Shown: positions 50,590-59,645, numbered from the stretch's first letter. The stretch: 64,000 nucleotides of DNA from Bradyrhizobium sp. S69 (GCF_009766005.1 NZ_LMUK01000051.1:1-64000), one strand, 5' to 3'. The notes: a model not told the origin generated them from the letters alone. Program-made: numbers and translations.

Positions 50590-52104
50590 ATGACCTCCTC
50601 TGTTCAGACCGGTGCCCCGAGGGCGCTCGATCGTCGCGTTTTACGCATCGCTGCCGTGGTCGTTCTTGGCAGCTTTATGTCGATCCTCGACACCACCATC
50701 GTCAATGTCGCGATCAGGGAGCTGTCGCGGTCCTTCAACGTTTCACTGTCGGTCACCCAGTGGGTATCCACCAGCTACATGCTGGCACTGGCCACCGTGA
50801 TTCCCTTGACCGGCTGGGCGGCAGATCGCTTCGGCACCAAACGCCTGTACATCGGCTCGATCCTGCTTTTCGTGCTCGGCTCGGCGCTCTGCGGCGTAGC
50901 GTGGTCGGCCACGTCGTTGATCGCATTCCGCGTGCTGCAGGGTCTCGGCGGCGGCATGATCATGCCGGCAGGCATGACGATACTGTCGCACGCGGCCGGC
51001 CATGACCGCATGGGGCGCGTGATGGGCATCGTCGGCGTACCGATGCTGTTGGCGCCAATTGTCGGGCCGATCCTCGGCGGCTGGTTCGTCGACGACATCT
51101 CCTGGCGCTGGATCTTTTTCGTCAACTTGCCGATCGGCGTCATCGCCCTGTTTTCCGCGACGAGCATCCTGGAACGCGACGAACCCAAGCCGCATCACAC
51201 ACTCGATTGGCTCGGTCTTTTGCTGTTATCGCCGGGATTGGCGATTTTCGTCTACGGGCTGGCTGAAACGGCGGCGGGTGGCGGGTTCAAATCGTTTGAC
51301 GCGTTGGGCGGCGTCGTCGTCGGCCTGTTGCTGGTAGCTGCATTCGTGTGGCACGCCAATCGCCGGGATGGCGCATTGATCGACGTGCGGCTTTTTGCAC
51401 GCCGTACGGTAGGCTCGGCGGCGCTGACCATGTTCCTGTTCGGTACGGCGTTCTTTGGTACAGCGCTGCTGCTGCCGCTGTACTTCCAGGTGGTGCGTGG
51501 TGAATCGGCGCTGCATTCCGGCCTGCTGCTCGCCGTGCAGGGCCTCGGCGCCATGATCTCCATGCCGATCGCCGCACGCATCACCGACACGACGGGTCCG
51601 GGGCGCATCGTACTGACAGGCCTGACCCTGGTTGGGCTGGGTATGCTGGGCCTCACCCAAATCCAGAGCGATACGCCATTCTGGTTGATTGAAGGCACAC
51701 TGTTCTTGCTCGGCCTCGGAATGGGTTCGACGATGATGCCGTCCATGAGTGCCGCTCTCGCCACGCTGCAGCGCCATGAGATCGCGCGTGCGACCAGCGG
51801 CTTGAACGTGGTGCAGCGGGTAGGTGGTTCGATAGGTACGGCTGTGCTCGCCGTGGTCCTGTCGCACCAGATCGCGAAGATCGTCCCCGCAGCGGCGGCA
51901 GGCGGGAGCGGCATGCAGGCCATGCGGAACTTGTCGCCCGCGATGTACACCGAGGCGCTCCCTGCGCTTGGCAGGGCCTTTGGCCATACCTTCATGTGGT
52001 CCTTGGCCATCATCGCGCTGGGGTTGATTGCAGCAAGCTTTCTGCCGCGGCAGAAAGTGACAGCTGCGACCGAAGTGGTGCATGCCCCCGCCGCAGCGGA
52101 ATGA
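50590..52104 (+). CDS. DHA2 family MFS multidrug efflux transporter
   Basis: A 504-residue transporter with 14 predicted spans, DHA2 (EmrB/QacA) type. Seen are LDTTIVNVAIRELSRSF in span 1, the motif A-like GWAADRFGTKRLYIGS after span 2, and motif C-like GVPMLLAPIVGPILGGWFVDDISWRWIFFVNLPIGVI in span 5. It exports drugs or toxic metabolites using the proton gradient. No membrane-fusion partner gene is near. It is probably co-transcribed with the MarR gene. Confidence 0.92.
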   Translation: MTSSVQTGAPRALDRRVLRIAAVVVLGSFMSILDTTIVNVAIRELSRSFNVSLSVTQWVSTSYMLALATVIPLTGWAADRFGTKRLYIGSILLFVLGSALCGVAWSATSLIAFRVLQGLGGGMIMPAGMTILSHAAGHDRMGRVMGIVGVPMLLAPIVGPILGGWFVDDISWRWIFFVNLPIGVIALFSATSILERDEPKPHHTLDWLGLLLLSPGLAIFVYGLAETAAGGGFKSFDALGGVVVGLLLVAAFVWHANRRDGALIDVRLFARRTVGSAALTMFLFGTAFFGTALLLPLYFQVVRGESALHSGLLLAVQGLGAMISMPIAARITDTTGPGRIVLTGLTLVGLGMLGLTQIQSDTPFWLIEGTLFLLGLGMGSTMMPSMSAALATLQRHEIARATSGLNVVQRVGGSIGTAVLAVVLSHQIAKIVPAAAAGGSGMQAMRNLSPAMYTEALPALGRAFGHTFMWSLAIIALGLIAASFLPRQKVTAATEVVHAPAAAE

Positions 52105-52283
52105 GCTTCAGGTTGCACCCCGTCAAGCCGTTGAAATCTCGATGGCGAATGCCAAGATAGAACGGGCGTCGGCGGCTGACCGCGGCCGGCGCAGGGGATG
52201 CGTGCGCGATCGGGGACGTGCGTAGACGGATATTGGTGGTATATTCCCCGCCAGGCTTGCGCTGAAGCAACGGGAGCGCCTCA

Positions 52284-53255
52284 ATGCCCTCTTTGACGGA
52301 ATGGAAGGTGCCGCCGGCGAATCAGCCTCGCGCCGGCGACTATGCTTTCGACCTCGATCGGGCGTTGGCGTCAGTGATCGGCCTGCATTCGATCATTCCG
52401 AACGACGCCTTCAGCGCCGACAATCTGGGCACCGAACGCGCCGGCAATGGCGTGCTGATCGACCACGGGCTGGTGTTGACTATCGGCTATCTGATCACCG
52501 AGGCCGAAGCCGTCTGGCTGCATCTTGGTGACGGCCGCGTCGTGCAGGGGCATGCGCTCGGCGTTGATCCCGAAAGCGGCTTTGGCCTGGTGCAGGCGCT
52601 CGGCCACATCGATATCGATCCGCTCCCGCTGGGCTCTTCGGCATCCGCCGACATCGGCGACCGCGTGGTGCTGGGCGGCGCCGGCGGCCGCACCCGATCG
52701 GTCGCGAGCCACATCGCCGCCAAGCAGGAGTTTGCCGGCTATTGGGAATATTTGCTGGACGACGCGATGTTCACCCATCCCGCACATCCCAATTGGGGCG
52801 GCGCCGGACTGATCTCGAATCGTGGCGAATTGATCGGCATCGGCTCGCTGCAGCTCGAACGTGAGCGCGAGGGCAAGAGCGAACACCTCAACATGGTGGT
52901 GCCGATCGATCTGCTCAAGCCGGTGCTCGACGACTTGCGAAAATTCGGCCGCGTCAACCGGCCGGCGCGTCCGTGGCTCGGAATGTACTCGGCCGAGATC
53001 GAGAACAAGATCGTCGTGGTCGGGATCTCCGCGAAAGGTCCGGCGGCGCGCGCCGAGCTGAAGGCCGGCGATGTTATTCTGGCGGTGAACGGCGAGAAGG
53101 TTTCCAGTCAGACAGAATTCTACCGCAAGCTCTGGTCGCTCGGACCCGCCGGCGTCGACGTGCCGCTGACCGTTTACCACGAAGGCGTCACCTTCAACGT
53201 GGTGCTGGCCTCGACCGATCGCGCGAAGATGCTCAAGGTGCCAATATTGCACTGA
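52284..53255 (+). CDS. HtrA-like protein with PDZ domain, catalytic triad lost
   Basis: A 323-residue protein with a trypsin-like S1C domain (about 25-220) and a PDZ domain (about 225-315: RPWLGMYSAEIENKIVVVGISAKGPAARAELKAGDVILAVNGEKV). All three catalytic positions are replaced: the His of the usual NAHV is Tyr69 (LTIGYLI), the Asp of TDLALL is Gly99 (ESGFGLVQ) and the Ser of GNSGG is Trp171 (PNWGG). So it is most likely a pseudoprotease. No signal peptide is visible, so the site of action is uncertain. It is followed 34 bp later by an esterase gene. Confidence 0.84.
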   Translation: MPSLTEWKVPPANQPRAGDYAFDLDRALASVIGLHSIIPNDAFSADNLGTERAGNGVLIDHGLVLTIGYLITEAEAVWLHLGDGRVVQGHALGVDPESGFGLVQALGHIDIDPLPLGSSASADIGDRVVLGGAGGRTRSVASHIAAKQEFAGYWEYLLDDAMFTHPAHPNWGGAGLISNRGELIGIGSLQLEREREGKSEHLNMVVPIDLLKPVLDDLRKFGRVNRPARPWLGMYSAEIENKIVVVGISAKGPAARAELKAGDVILAVNGEKVSSQTEFYRKLWSLGPAGVDVPLTVYHEGVTFNVVLASTDRAKMLKVPILH

Positions 53256-53289
53256 AGAGTGTTGCACTGAACCCGCAAGGAAGCGCGCG

Positions 53290-54360
53290 ATGAGCGAGGC
53301 CGTGGTGGACGACATCGTGGCCGTGCTTCCGCCGTTGCTGCAATCGCTCGAAGCGCTGGGCTTGATCGCCCGCCATCTCAACCCGCCGGATTTCGGCCGC
53401 GTGATGCACGCCGTCGGGACGCCCGACCAATCCTTGCAAGCGGTGCAGCCGCGGCTGGCCGATTGGCCGGCAGAATTCGCAGATGTGCAGACCGCGCTGC
53501 AGGCGGCAAGCGACGCCGCGCTGAAGGCGTTCGAAGGCTTGCGCGCGGTGCAAAACGGCAATGGCGACCTGGTCGCGGTGTTTCGCGCGCTGCGTTACGC
53601 GCCGCGCGCGCAGGAAGCCTTGTATCCGCTGGCCGAAAAATTTCCACCGGTGAGCAGCTTCTTTGTCGATCCCGCCTGCCGCGACGATGCCGAGCTGTCG
53701 GCGCGGCTCGCCGCACCCGCGGGTCAGGATACCGGAATCATGCACGATCACAACGAGGCCGGCAGCCGTGGCGGCTTCTCGCTCTACGTGCCGGAATATT
53801 ATACGGCCGATCGCGCCTGGCCGCTGGTGATGGCGCTGCATGGCGGCAGCGGCAATGGTCGCGGCTTCCTGTGGAGCTGGCTGCGCGACGCCCGCAGTTT
53901 TGGCGCCATCCTGGTCGCCCCGACCGCGATCGGCAGTACCTGGGCGCTGATGGGCGAGGACGTCGATACGCCTAATCTCGCCCGCATCCTCGACATCGCA
54001 CGCGCACGCTGGAATATCGATCCGAAACGGCTGCTACTGACCGGCATGAGCGACGGCGGCACGTTCAGTTACGTCACCGGGCTCGAGGGCAGCTCGCCTT
54101 TCACGCATCTCGCACCGATTTCCGCGACCTTCCATCCCCTGATGGCGGAAATGGCGGACGCCAAGCGGCTGCGTGGATTGCCCGTTCATATCGTGCATGG
54201 CCAGCTCGACTGGATGTTTCCGGTACAAATGGCGCGGCAGACCCGGCAATTGCTGTCGGCGGCCGGCGCCGATGTCACCTATCGCGAGATCGAGGATCTC
54301 AGCCATTGCTACCCGCGCGAGATCAACCGGGCGATCCTGAGTTGGCTCAACGGCGCATAG
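53290..54360 (+). CDS. Alpha/beta hydrolase, phospholipase/esterase type
   Basis: A 356-residue protein: an N-terminal helical region of about 150 residues of unknown role, then an alpha/beta hydrolase. The oxyanion strand is WPLVMALHGGSGNGRGFLW, the nucleophile elbow GMSDGG, then VHIVHGQLDWMFPVQMA with the aspartate and LSHCYPREI with the histidine. It is of the dienelactone hydrolase/phospholipase type. The link to the upstream pseudoprotease (34-bp gap) suggests they act together. A strong hairpin follows the stop. Confidence 0.85.
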   Translation: MSEAVVDDIVAVLPPLLQSLEALGLIARHLNPPDFGRVMHAVGTPDQSLQAVQPRLADWPAEFADVQTALQAASDAALKAFEGLRAVQNGNGDLVAVFRALRYAPRAQEALYPLAEKFPPVSSFFVDPACRDDAELSARLAAPAGQDTGIMHDHNEAGSRGGFSLYVPEYYTADRAWPLVMALHGGSGNGRGFLWSWLRDARSFGAILVAPTAIGSTWALMGEDVDTPNLARILDIARARWNIDPKRLLLTGMSDGGTFSYVTGLEGSSPFTHLAPISATFHPLMAEMADAKRLRGLPVHIVHGQLDWMFPVQMARQTRQLLSAAGADVTYREIEDLSHCYPREINRAILSWLNGA

Positions 54361-54400
54361 TCGAAAGCCGGCGGCACGCGATGCACCGCCGGCTTTCGAC
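54360..54400. terminator. Long hairpin between convergent genes
   Basis: A perfect 15-bp stem GTCGAAAGCCGGCGG / CCGCCGGCTTTCGAC with an 11-base loop, beginning at the last base of the esterase stop. There is no T tract; it probably still works as a bidirectional end between the esterase and the SDR gene at 54413. Confidence 0.72.
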
Positions 54401-54412
54401 GCACTCCCGGCT

Positions 54413-55312
54413 TCAGCCATGGACGGTCGGGTGAAGCAGGTCGGAAAGCCCAACCCGGTTCAGCATCTCGTCGCGAACGCGATCGATGACGCCGAACGCG
54501 ACTTCCGCGCCATCGTGCGTGGGATCAACATGAACGCGGAACGGACGCTGGCCGAACGGCGTATCGACGACCCTGACGATCGCATCGGCCACCGAGGCAG
54601 CATCAGCCTCCGGCGGTACGATGGCCGCGAACGCCTGCTGGATCTGCTCGCCGAACCCGGCATAGGGGCCCGCTTCATATTCCGCGACGCGCGCCAGATC
54701 GGCCGGCGAACCCGCATGCGCGAAATGATTGGTCCCCCCGGTGAAGGCGCCGGGCACGATGATCGAGGTTTCGATGCCCCAGCGCACGAGTTCGCGGGTG
54801 TAGACCACGGCGAGCGCATCCATGCCGGCCTTGGCGGCGAAATACGGCGAAAGATACGGAGGTGTGCCGCCGGCCACGCTGCTCGAGGACACCCAGACCA
54901 ATAGCCCCCTGCGCTGCTGGCGCAGTTGCGGCAGCGCCGCGCGATTGACGCGCTGGGTCGAGAGCACGTTGACGTCGTAGAGCTCGGCAAGCTGCTCGGG
55001 TGTAAACGCCTCCGCCGGTCCGAACGACATGTGGCCGGCGTTATGGATCACGACATCGAGACGTCCCTGCTCGGCGACGATCTGCGCGATAGCAGTGTCG
55101 GCGGATGTTTGCGAACCGACGTCGAGTTCAAGGGCATGCAGGTCGACCTTGCTGTCGCGTGCGAATTTCTCGACGTCGGCGACCTGGACCGCGTTGCGGC
55201 CCGTGGTGTCGCGCATCGAGGCGTAGACGGTGTGACCCGCTCGGGCCAACGCGTTGGCGGAAAGCCGGCCAAAGCCGCTGGAAGCACCGGTGACGACGAT
55301 AACCTGTTTCAT
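54413..55312 (-). CDS. SDR family oxidoreductase
   Basis: A 299-residue short-chain dehydrogenase with a longer C-terminal part. The cofactor motif is TGASSGFG at 8-15, the NAG motif is IHNAGH, the catalytic serine is in VWVSSSSVAGG and the YxxxK is YFAAK. It may reduce a hydrophobic ketone. It lies 54 bp behind the SDR at 55367 and is probably on the same transcript. The substrate is unknown. Confidence 0.86.
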   Translation of the reverse strand: MKQVIVVTGASSGFGRLSANALARAGHTVYASMRDTTGRNAVQVADVEKFARDSKVDLHALELDVGSQTSADTAIAQIVAEQGRLDVVIHNAGHMSFGPAEAFTPEQLAELYDVNVLSTQRVNRAALPQLRQQRRGLLVWVSSSSVAGGTPPYLSPYFAAKAGMDALAVVYTRELVRWGIETSIIVPGAFTGGTNHFAHAGSPADLARVAEYEAGPYAGFGEQIQQAFAAIVPPEADAASVADAIVRVVDTPFGQRPFRVHVDPTHDGAEVAFGVIDRVRDEMLNRVGLSDLLHPTVHG

Positions 55313-55366
55313 GACAGATATCCTTTGCGATGGATCACATGGAGATTGTTGATGAGGGATTTCCGT

Positions 55367-56107
55367 TCAGACCATGCCGCCATTGGCGCGCAGCACCTGG
55401 CCGTTGATCCATCCGCCGTCCGGGCCGGCGAGGAAGGACACCGTCGCCGCGATGTCCTGCGGCGTGCCGAGACGTTGCAGCGGATTCATCTTCGCCATGC
55501 GGTCGATCAATTCCTGCGATTTTCCGTTGAGGAACAGCTCCGTCCCCACCGGACCCGGCGCCACGGCATTGACCGTGATGTTACGGCCGCGCATTTCCTT
55601 CGACAGGATCGCCGTCATGGTTTCAATCGCGGCCTTGGTCGCGGCATAGACGCCGTACGTTTCCAGCTTGATGCCGACCACGCTGGTTGAGAAATTGACG
55701 ATGCGCCCGCCATCGCGCAAACGTTTCGCGGCTTCGCGCATCGCGTTGAAGCTGCCCTTGAGATTGATCGCGATCTGCCGGTCGAACAGCGCATCGTCGC
55801 TGTCGGCGATGCTGGCGAGCTTCATGATGCCGGCATTGTTGACCAGCACATCGACCCCGCCGAACGCCGCTTCCGCCGCGTCGAACATGCCGCGCACTGC
55901 ATTCGGGTCGCTGACGTCGGCCTTCGCCGTCAGGGCCCGGCCGCCCTTCGCTTCGATCTTCTTTGCCAGCGCTTCGGCGGATTTGACGTCGCCGGAGTAG
56001 TTGATGACGACGGTCAAGCCGTCGGCGGCCAGGCGCTCGGCCACCGCGGCGCCGATGCCCCGCGACGCGCCCGTAACGATTGCTACTCTATTGGATTCGT
56101 TCGTCAT
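55367..56107 (-). CDS. SDR family oxidoreductase, FabG-like
   Basis: A 246-residue classical SDR: TGASRGIGAAVA at 12-23, NNAGI, and the Ser-Tyr-Lys triad in FSTSVVG and YAATKAA; the C-terminal GPDGGWINGQVLRANGGMV is typical of FabG-like proteins. It is divergent from a LysR gene (119-bp gap) and followed by another SDR. A role in a catabolic or stress-related reduction is likely; the substrate cannot be read. Confidence 0.87.
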   Translation of the reverse strand: MTNESNRVAIVTGASRGIGAAVAERLAADGLTVVINYSGDVKSAEALAKKIEAKGGRALTAKADVSDPNAVRGMFDAAEAAFGGVDVLVNNAGIMKLASIADSDDALFDRQIAINLKGSFNAMREAAKRLRDGGRIVNFSTSVVGIKLETYGVYAATKAAIETMTAILSKEMRGRNITVNAVAPGPVGTELFLNGKSQELIDRMAKMNPLQRLGTPQDIAATVSFLAGPDGGWINGQVLRANGGMV

Positions 56108-56226
56108 TTTAAGTCTCCTGTGGTTTCGGCGGGTGCCCGCGTCTGATGAGGAGAACCTAAATCCTTCCGAGATCCGGATAATTATGCGATATCTGGCAAT
56201 ACAATCCGGAAAAGACGAACAATCTA

Positions 56227-57114
56227 ATGGACCGATTCGAGGCGATGCGGGTCTTCACCCGGGTGGTGGAGCGGCGCAGTTTTACGATCGCGGCCAACGA
56301 TCTGGGCGTGCCGCGCTCGACCGTCACGGACGCGGTGAAAACGCTGGAGGCGCGGCTGGGCGTGCGGCTTCTGGAGCGCACCACGCGAACCGTCCGCCCC
56401 ACCCTCGACGGCGAGGCGCATTACCGGCGTTGTCTGGCGTTGATCGCCGACCTCGAAGACGCCGAAGGCGCCTTCGGCGGCGCCAAGCCGAAAGGCTTGT
56501 TGCGGCTCGAGGTGCAGGGCACGCTGGCGCGTCACTTCGTGCTGCCGCGCCTGCCGGACTTCTTCGCTGAATATCCCGACATCGAAATCAGCATGAGCGA
56601 AACCGAGCGATGGGTCGACCTGATCCGCGAAGGCGTCGATGTCGTCTTGCGCTTCGGCCAGCTCCCCGACAGCGACATGATCGCGCGCGAGGTCGTGGTG
56701 CTGCAGCGCCTGACCTGCGCGGCGCCGAATTATGTCGAGCGCCATGGCACCCCCGTCACACCCGACGCGCTCGACGGCCACCGCATGATCGGACTGCGCT
56801 CGCTCACCACGGGAAGGGTGCGGCCGATGGAATTCATAGTCGGCGACGGCGTGCAGGAAATCATGCTGCCGACCACGATATCGGTGACCGGAACGGAAAG
56901 CTTTCTTGCCACCGCGCGGCTCGGGTTGGGCCTGGTCCAGATACCGTATTTCCACGCCGAGCAAGACCTCGCGCGGGGAACGCTGGTGCAGGTGCTGCCG
57001 GCATGGCCGCCGCGTCCGGTACCGGTGTCGCTGCTCTATCCGCGCAACCGCCAATTATCGCCGCGGGTTCGGGTTTTCCTCGATTGGGCGATGCGGCTGT
57101 TCGGCCGGAGTTGA
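56227..57114 (+). CDS. LysR family transcriptional regulator
   Basis: A 295-residue LysR regulator of the DhmR/PA0477 type. The HTH is FTIAANDLGVPRSTVTDAVKTLEARLGVRLLERTTRTVRPTLDGEAHY. The effector domain is whole. It is divergent from two SDR genes, so it very likely regulates them. AT-rich dyads lie in the gap near 56180-56200 (ATAATTAT). A small exported-type gene follows 59 bp later. Confidence 0.9.
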   Translation: MDRFEAMRVFTRVVERRSFTIAANDLGVPRSTVTDAVKTLEARLGVRLLERTTRTVRPTLDGEAHYRRCLALIADLEDAEGAFGGAKPKGLLRLEVQGTLARHFVLPRLPDFFAEYPDIEISMSETERWVDLIREGVDVVLRFGQLPDSDMIAREVVVLQRLTCAAPNYVERHGTPVTPDALDGHRMIGLRSLTTGRVRPMEFIVGDGVQEIMLPTTISVTGTESFLATARLGLGLVQIPYFHAEQDLARGTLVQVLPAWPPRPVPVSLLYPRNRQLSPRVRVFLDWAMRLFGRS

Positions 57115-57173
57115 TTCGGTGCTGGAACCAGCCTCGCTCGAGCGCGTTGTCCGCCGTCACTGGAGGATTACTC

Positions 57174-57380
57174 ATGCGGACGTTTCTGGGAATGATTTTG
57201 GGCGCGTTGCTGCTGGTCGCGGGCGTGTATGTCCACGATTCGATGGCGACTTCGACCGTTGCCAATGGTGAGGTGGCACAGTCCAGCCGCACCCTCGTCA
57301 ACTGGGATGTCGCATCGAGCGACTGGAACATCATGAAGACCCGAGCCCATGAGGATTGGGTGAGGCTGTCGGCGAAATAA
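57174..57380 (+). CDS. Small membrane-anchored or exported protein, unknown
   Basis: A 68-residue protein that starts MRTFLGMILGALLLVAGVYVHDS, one hydrophobic helix, followed by a polar stretch ending WNIMKTRAHEDWVRLSAK. The family is not recognised, though short one-span proteins like it are common in rhizobia. GGAGG lies 8 bases before the ATG, and a strong terminator follows, so it is a real gene. It sits downstream of the LysR gene and may share its transcript. Confidence 0.78.
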   Translation: MRTFLGMILGALLLVAGVYVHDSMATSTVANGEVAQSSRTLVNWDVASSDWNIMKTRAHEDWVRLSAK

Positions 57381-57395
57381 TCGTTTCGACCTGAT

Positions 57396-57436
57396 ATCGA
57401 CGCCCTCGCCGCCGGCGGGGGCGTCGATTTTTTTTG
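57396..57436 (+). terminator. Intrinsic terminator
   Basis: Perfect 10-bp stem ATCGACGCCC / GGGCGTCGAT with a GC-rich loop, followed by an unbroken run of at least eight T. It ends the transcript of the small gene at 57174. Confidence 0.88.
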
Positions 57437-57487
57437 CTCGTCATATTTCTTGCAGAATTACTTCTTCCGAATTTATTTCTTCCAAGA

Positions 57488-58180
57488 TCACTTCTTCGCC
57501 GCAGCGGCCTTGCGCGCATCGGCGATCACTTGACCGAATTCTTCCATGGTCAATATGCCGGGCACGCGAAACTTGCCGACGATAAAGGACGGCGTGCCGT
57601 CGAAGCCGAACGCCTCGGCTTGCGCCTTGTTGCGCTTGATGACGGCATCGATCGCCTTGGCGTTGGTGGCAAGGTCGCTGGTGAGCCGGTCCATGTCGAC
57701 ACCGGCGCCGGACAGCAATTCCTTGATCCGCGGCTCCGTCAATTTCGAGCTGACGCCCATCATGGCCTCATGCGCCTTGACGAACTTATCCTGATATCTC
57801 GTGGCGAGCGCCATCCGCGTCGCGACCACGGAAGTCGGCCCCAGGATCGGCCAGTCCTTCCAGATCAGGCGGACCTTGCCATCGTCCTGCACCACCTGCC
57901 GCAGTTCGGGCTCGAGCTTGCGGCAATATGGACAATTATAGTCGAACCATTCGACGATGGTGACGTCGCCGTCGGGATTGCCGACCACCGGAATATCCGG
58001 ATCGCGCAGCACCTGCGCTTCCGTCAGCTCCTGTTCCGGATCGCCCTCCGCCCATGCCGGTCGCGACATGAGCCCAAGTGCTACCGCTCCAAGCGCTGCC
58101 GAACCTAGCCCGAGCAGCGCAAGGGCTTCACGGCGGGATCTCGCCGGATACCGCCGGGCCGCATCGATCGGGGTGGACAT
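57488..58180 (-). CDS. DsbA family thiol:disulfide oxidoreductase, Tat-type signal
   Basis: A 230-residue periplasmic protein. The start has a twin-arginine signal: SRREALALLGLGSAALGAVAL, with the cleavage region at PAWAEG. The thioredoxin-like domain has CPYC (Cys83-Cys86) in FDYNCPYCRKLEPEL and the cis-proline in GFDGTPSFIVG. It probably oxidises or isomerises periplasmic protein thiols. It is downstream of TauE on the same strand. dsbB is 4.6 kb to the right. The ATG at 58180 fits the signal peptide better than 58228. Confidence 0.88.
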   Translation of the reverse strand: MSTPIDAARRYPARSRREALALLGLGSAALGAVALGLMSRPAWAEGDPEQELTEAQVLRDPDIPVVGNPDGDVTIVEWFDYNCPYCRKLEPELRQVVQDDGKVRLIWKDWPILGPTSVVATRMALATRYQDKFVKAHEAMMGVSSKLTEPRIKELLSGAGVDMDRLTSDLATNAKAIDAVIKRNKAQAEAFGFDGTPSFIVGKFRVPGILTMEEFGQVIADARKAAAAKK

Positions 58181-58224
58181 TTTCGAAGTCTCCGGCAGGC
58201 CCAAAGCGGGCAAATTATCTACGT

Positions 58225-59007
58225 TCAAGATAGGGATAAGTTACGCACCAGCATATAGATCGCCACCGCGATAATGATGGCCGCGAACACGATATTGAGC
58301 GCGCCGCGCCGCGCCGCCAGATGCCGCGCCGAGCGGGTGCCGATCAAGCCGCCGGCGATGCCGCCGACGATGAACACTGCCGCCAACTCCCATGAGATCA
58401 GGCCCGACCACGCATAGCTGGTCGCGGTGGTGAGGCCGAACGCGGTGACCGCCACCAACGACGAGGACACCGCATTCATGATCGCCATGCCGGTCGCGAG
58501 CATCAGCGCCGGCACGATCAGGAAGCCGCCGCCGATGCCGAAAAAACCGGACATCGTCCCGGTCGCAAGCCCAAGGCCGACGATCGCGGGCATGTTGGTC
58601 CAACTGATCCGCACGTCCGGCAGGCCGGTCTTCGACCGCGACTTCAGCATCAGCGCGGCGATCACCAGCATCACCAGCGCGAACAGCGAAAGCAGCCGCT
58701 GGCCGTCGACCATCTTGCCGAAGATCGAGCCGATGAAGGCGCCGATGATCCCGGCCGCCGCGAACGGCAGCGCGCAGGACCATCGCACGGTGCCGCCGCG
58801 GGCGTGATTCGACAGGTTAAAGGCGGCGTTGGCGGCGACCGCGATCGCGCTGGTGCCGATCGCCAGATGGGCATCGGTGACGCCCACCACATAGACCATC
58901 AGCGGCACCGCCAGGATCGATCCGCCGCCGCCGACCAGGCCAAGCGAAAAGCCGACCAGCGATCCCGACACCAGTCCCAGCACTGCCTGCGTTACGGAAA
59001 TGATCAA
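58225..59007 (-). CDS. TauE/SafE family sulfite exporter
   Basis: A 260-residue membrane protein with about eight spans. The N-terminal pattern SLVGFSLGLVGGGGSILAVPLMVYVVG and the central AIVGLGLATGTMSGFFGIGGGFLIVPALML are the paired GGGG/GIGGG repeats of TauE/SafE (PF01925). It is thought to move organosulfur anions or sulfite. The start is TTG at 59007; no better start is found. It is 44 bp ahead of the DsbA gene, so sulfur and thiol chemistry may be linked here. Confidence 0.88.
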   Translation of the reverse strand: MIISVTQAVLGLVSGSLVGFSLGLVGGGGSILAVPLMVYVVGVTDAHLAIGTSAIAVAANAAFNLSNHARGGTVRWSCALPFAAAGIIGAFIGSIFGKMVDGQRLLSLFALVMLVIAALMLKSRSKTGLPDVRISWTNMPAIVGLGLATGTMSGFFGIGGGFLIVPALMLATGMAIMNAVSSSLVAVTAFGLTTATSYAWSGLISWELAAVFIVGGIAGGLIGTRSARHLAARRGALNIVFAAIIIAVAIYMLVRNLSLS

Positions 59008-59102
59008 GCCGGAGTCTCGTGTGCGCCGACGCGATCCCGCGCGATCAGCAAAAATAGAAACACGGGCATAACAACGATGTCAGGCCCGTGTCAAAAACGC
59101 GC

Positions 59103-59603
59103 TTACGCGCCCTTCAGCTTCTTGTTGCATTCGCTGTAATAGCCGCCGCCCTTCATGATCCACTTCAGGCCGCCATTGCCGTTGGTGGCCTTGTTGGCGC
59201 GGTACTGATCGTCACAGGTTTTGAAACGGCCCTTGCCGGCGGACAGGCTGGAGTATTTCGGATCCACCGCATTCGGGAACACCGCGTTACCCACGGCCTC
59301 CGGCGCGGCGGGGGCGGCTGCGACCGGCTTCGGAGCCCGCGCCGGCTTGGCCTCGGCAGCGGGCGGCGGGGCGGCAGGCGCCGCGGCGGGAGCGGCCGCG
59401 GGTGTTGCAGCGGCGTCGGCGCCACATTCGGCCTTGCGGAAATCGTTCCACTTCTGGCCGTTGAGGCTGCCCGCGGTCTTGGCTTCCTTATATTTTGCAC
59501 TGCATTCCGACATCGACAGGGCGTTGGCGGGCGAAACCGCCGCGAACGCGACAAAACCCGACATCGCAACGGCACAGGCTAGGAATTTTGCTTGAACGGT
59601 CAT
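59103..59603 (-). CDS. Secreted protein with two Cys-containing domains and Ala/Pro linker
   Basis: A 166-residue exported protein with a signal peptide (FLACAVAMSGFVAFAAVSPANA). Two short domains, LSMSECSAKYKEAKTAGSLN... and FKTCDDQYRANKATNGNGGL, each have a Cys pair and a similar Trp/Lys pattern, so they look like a repeat. They are joined by about 50 residues of Ala/Pro (APAAAPAAPPPAAEAK). The family is not recognised. It lies between the TauE gene and a divergent PsiF gene. Confidence 0.72.
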   Translation of the reverse strand: MTVQAKFLACAVAMSGFVAFAAVSPANALSMSECSAKYKEAKTAGSLNGQKWNDFRKAECGADAAATPAAAPAAAPAAPPPAAEAKPARAPKPVAAAPAAPEAVGNAVFPNAVDPKYSSLSAGKGRFKTCDDQYRANKATNGNGGLKWIMKGGGYYSECNKKLKGA

Positions 59604-59614
59604 CCTTGGTCTCC

Positions 59615-59645
59615 TTGGGTCAGAAGCATTGGGGTCAGAAGCATT
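59615..59645 (+). repeat. Tandem duplication in a leader region
   Basis: TGGGTCAGAAGCATTG is followed directly by GGGTCAGAAGCATTGG, a 15-bp-period duplication upstream of the minus-strand secreted protein gene; a third partial unit (GCATTGGG) lies near 59660. Confidence 0.75.
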
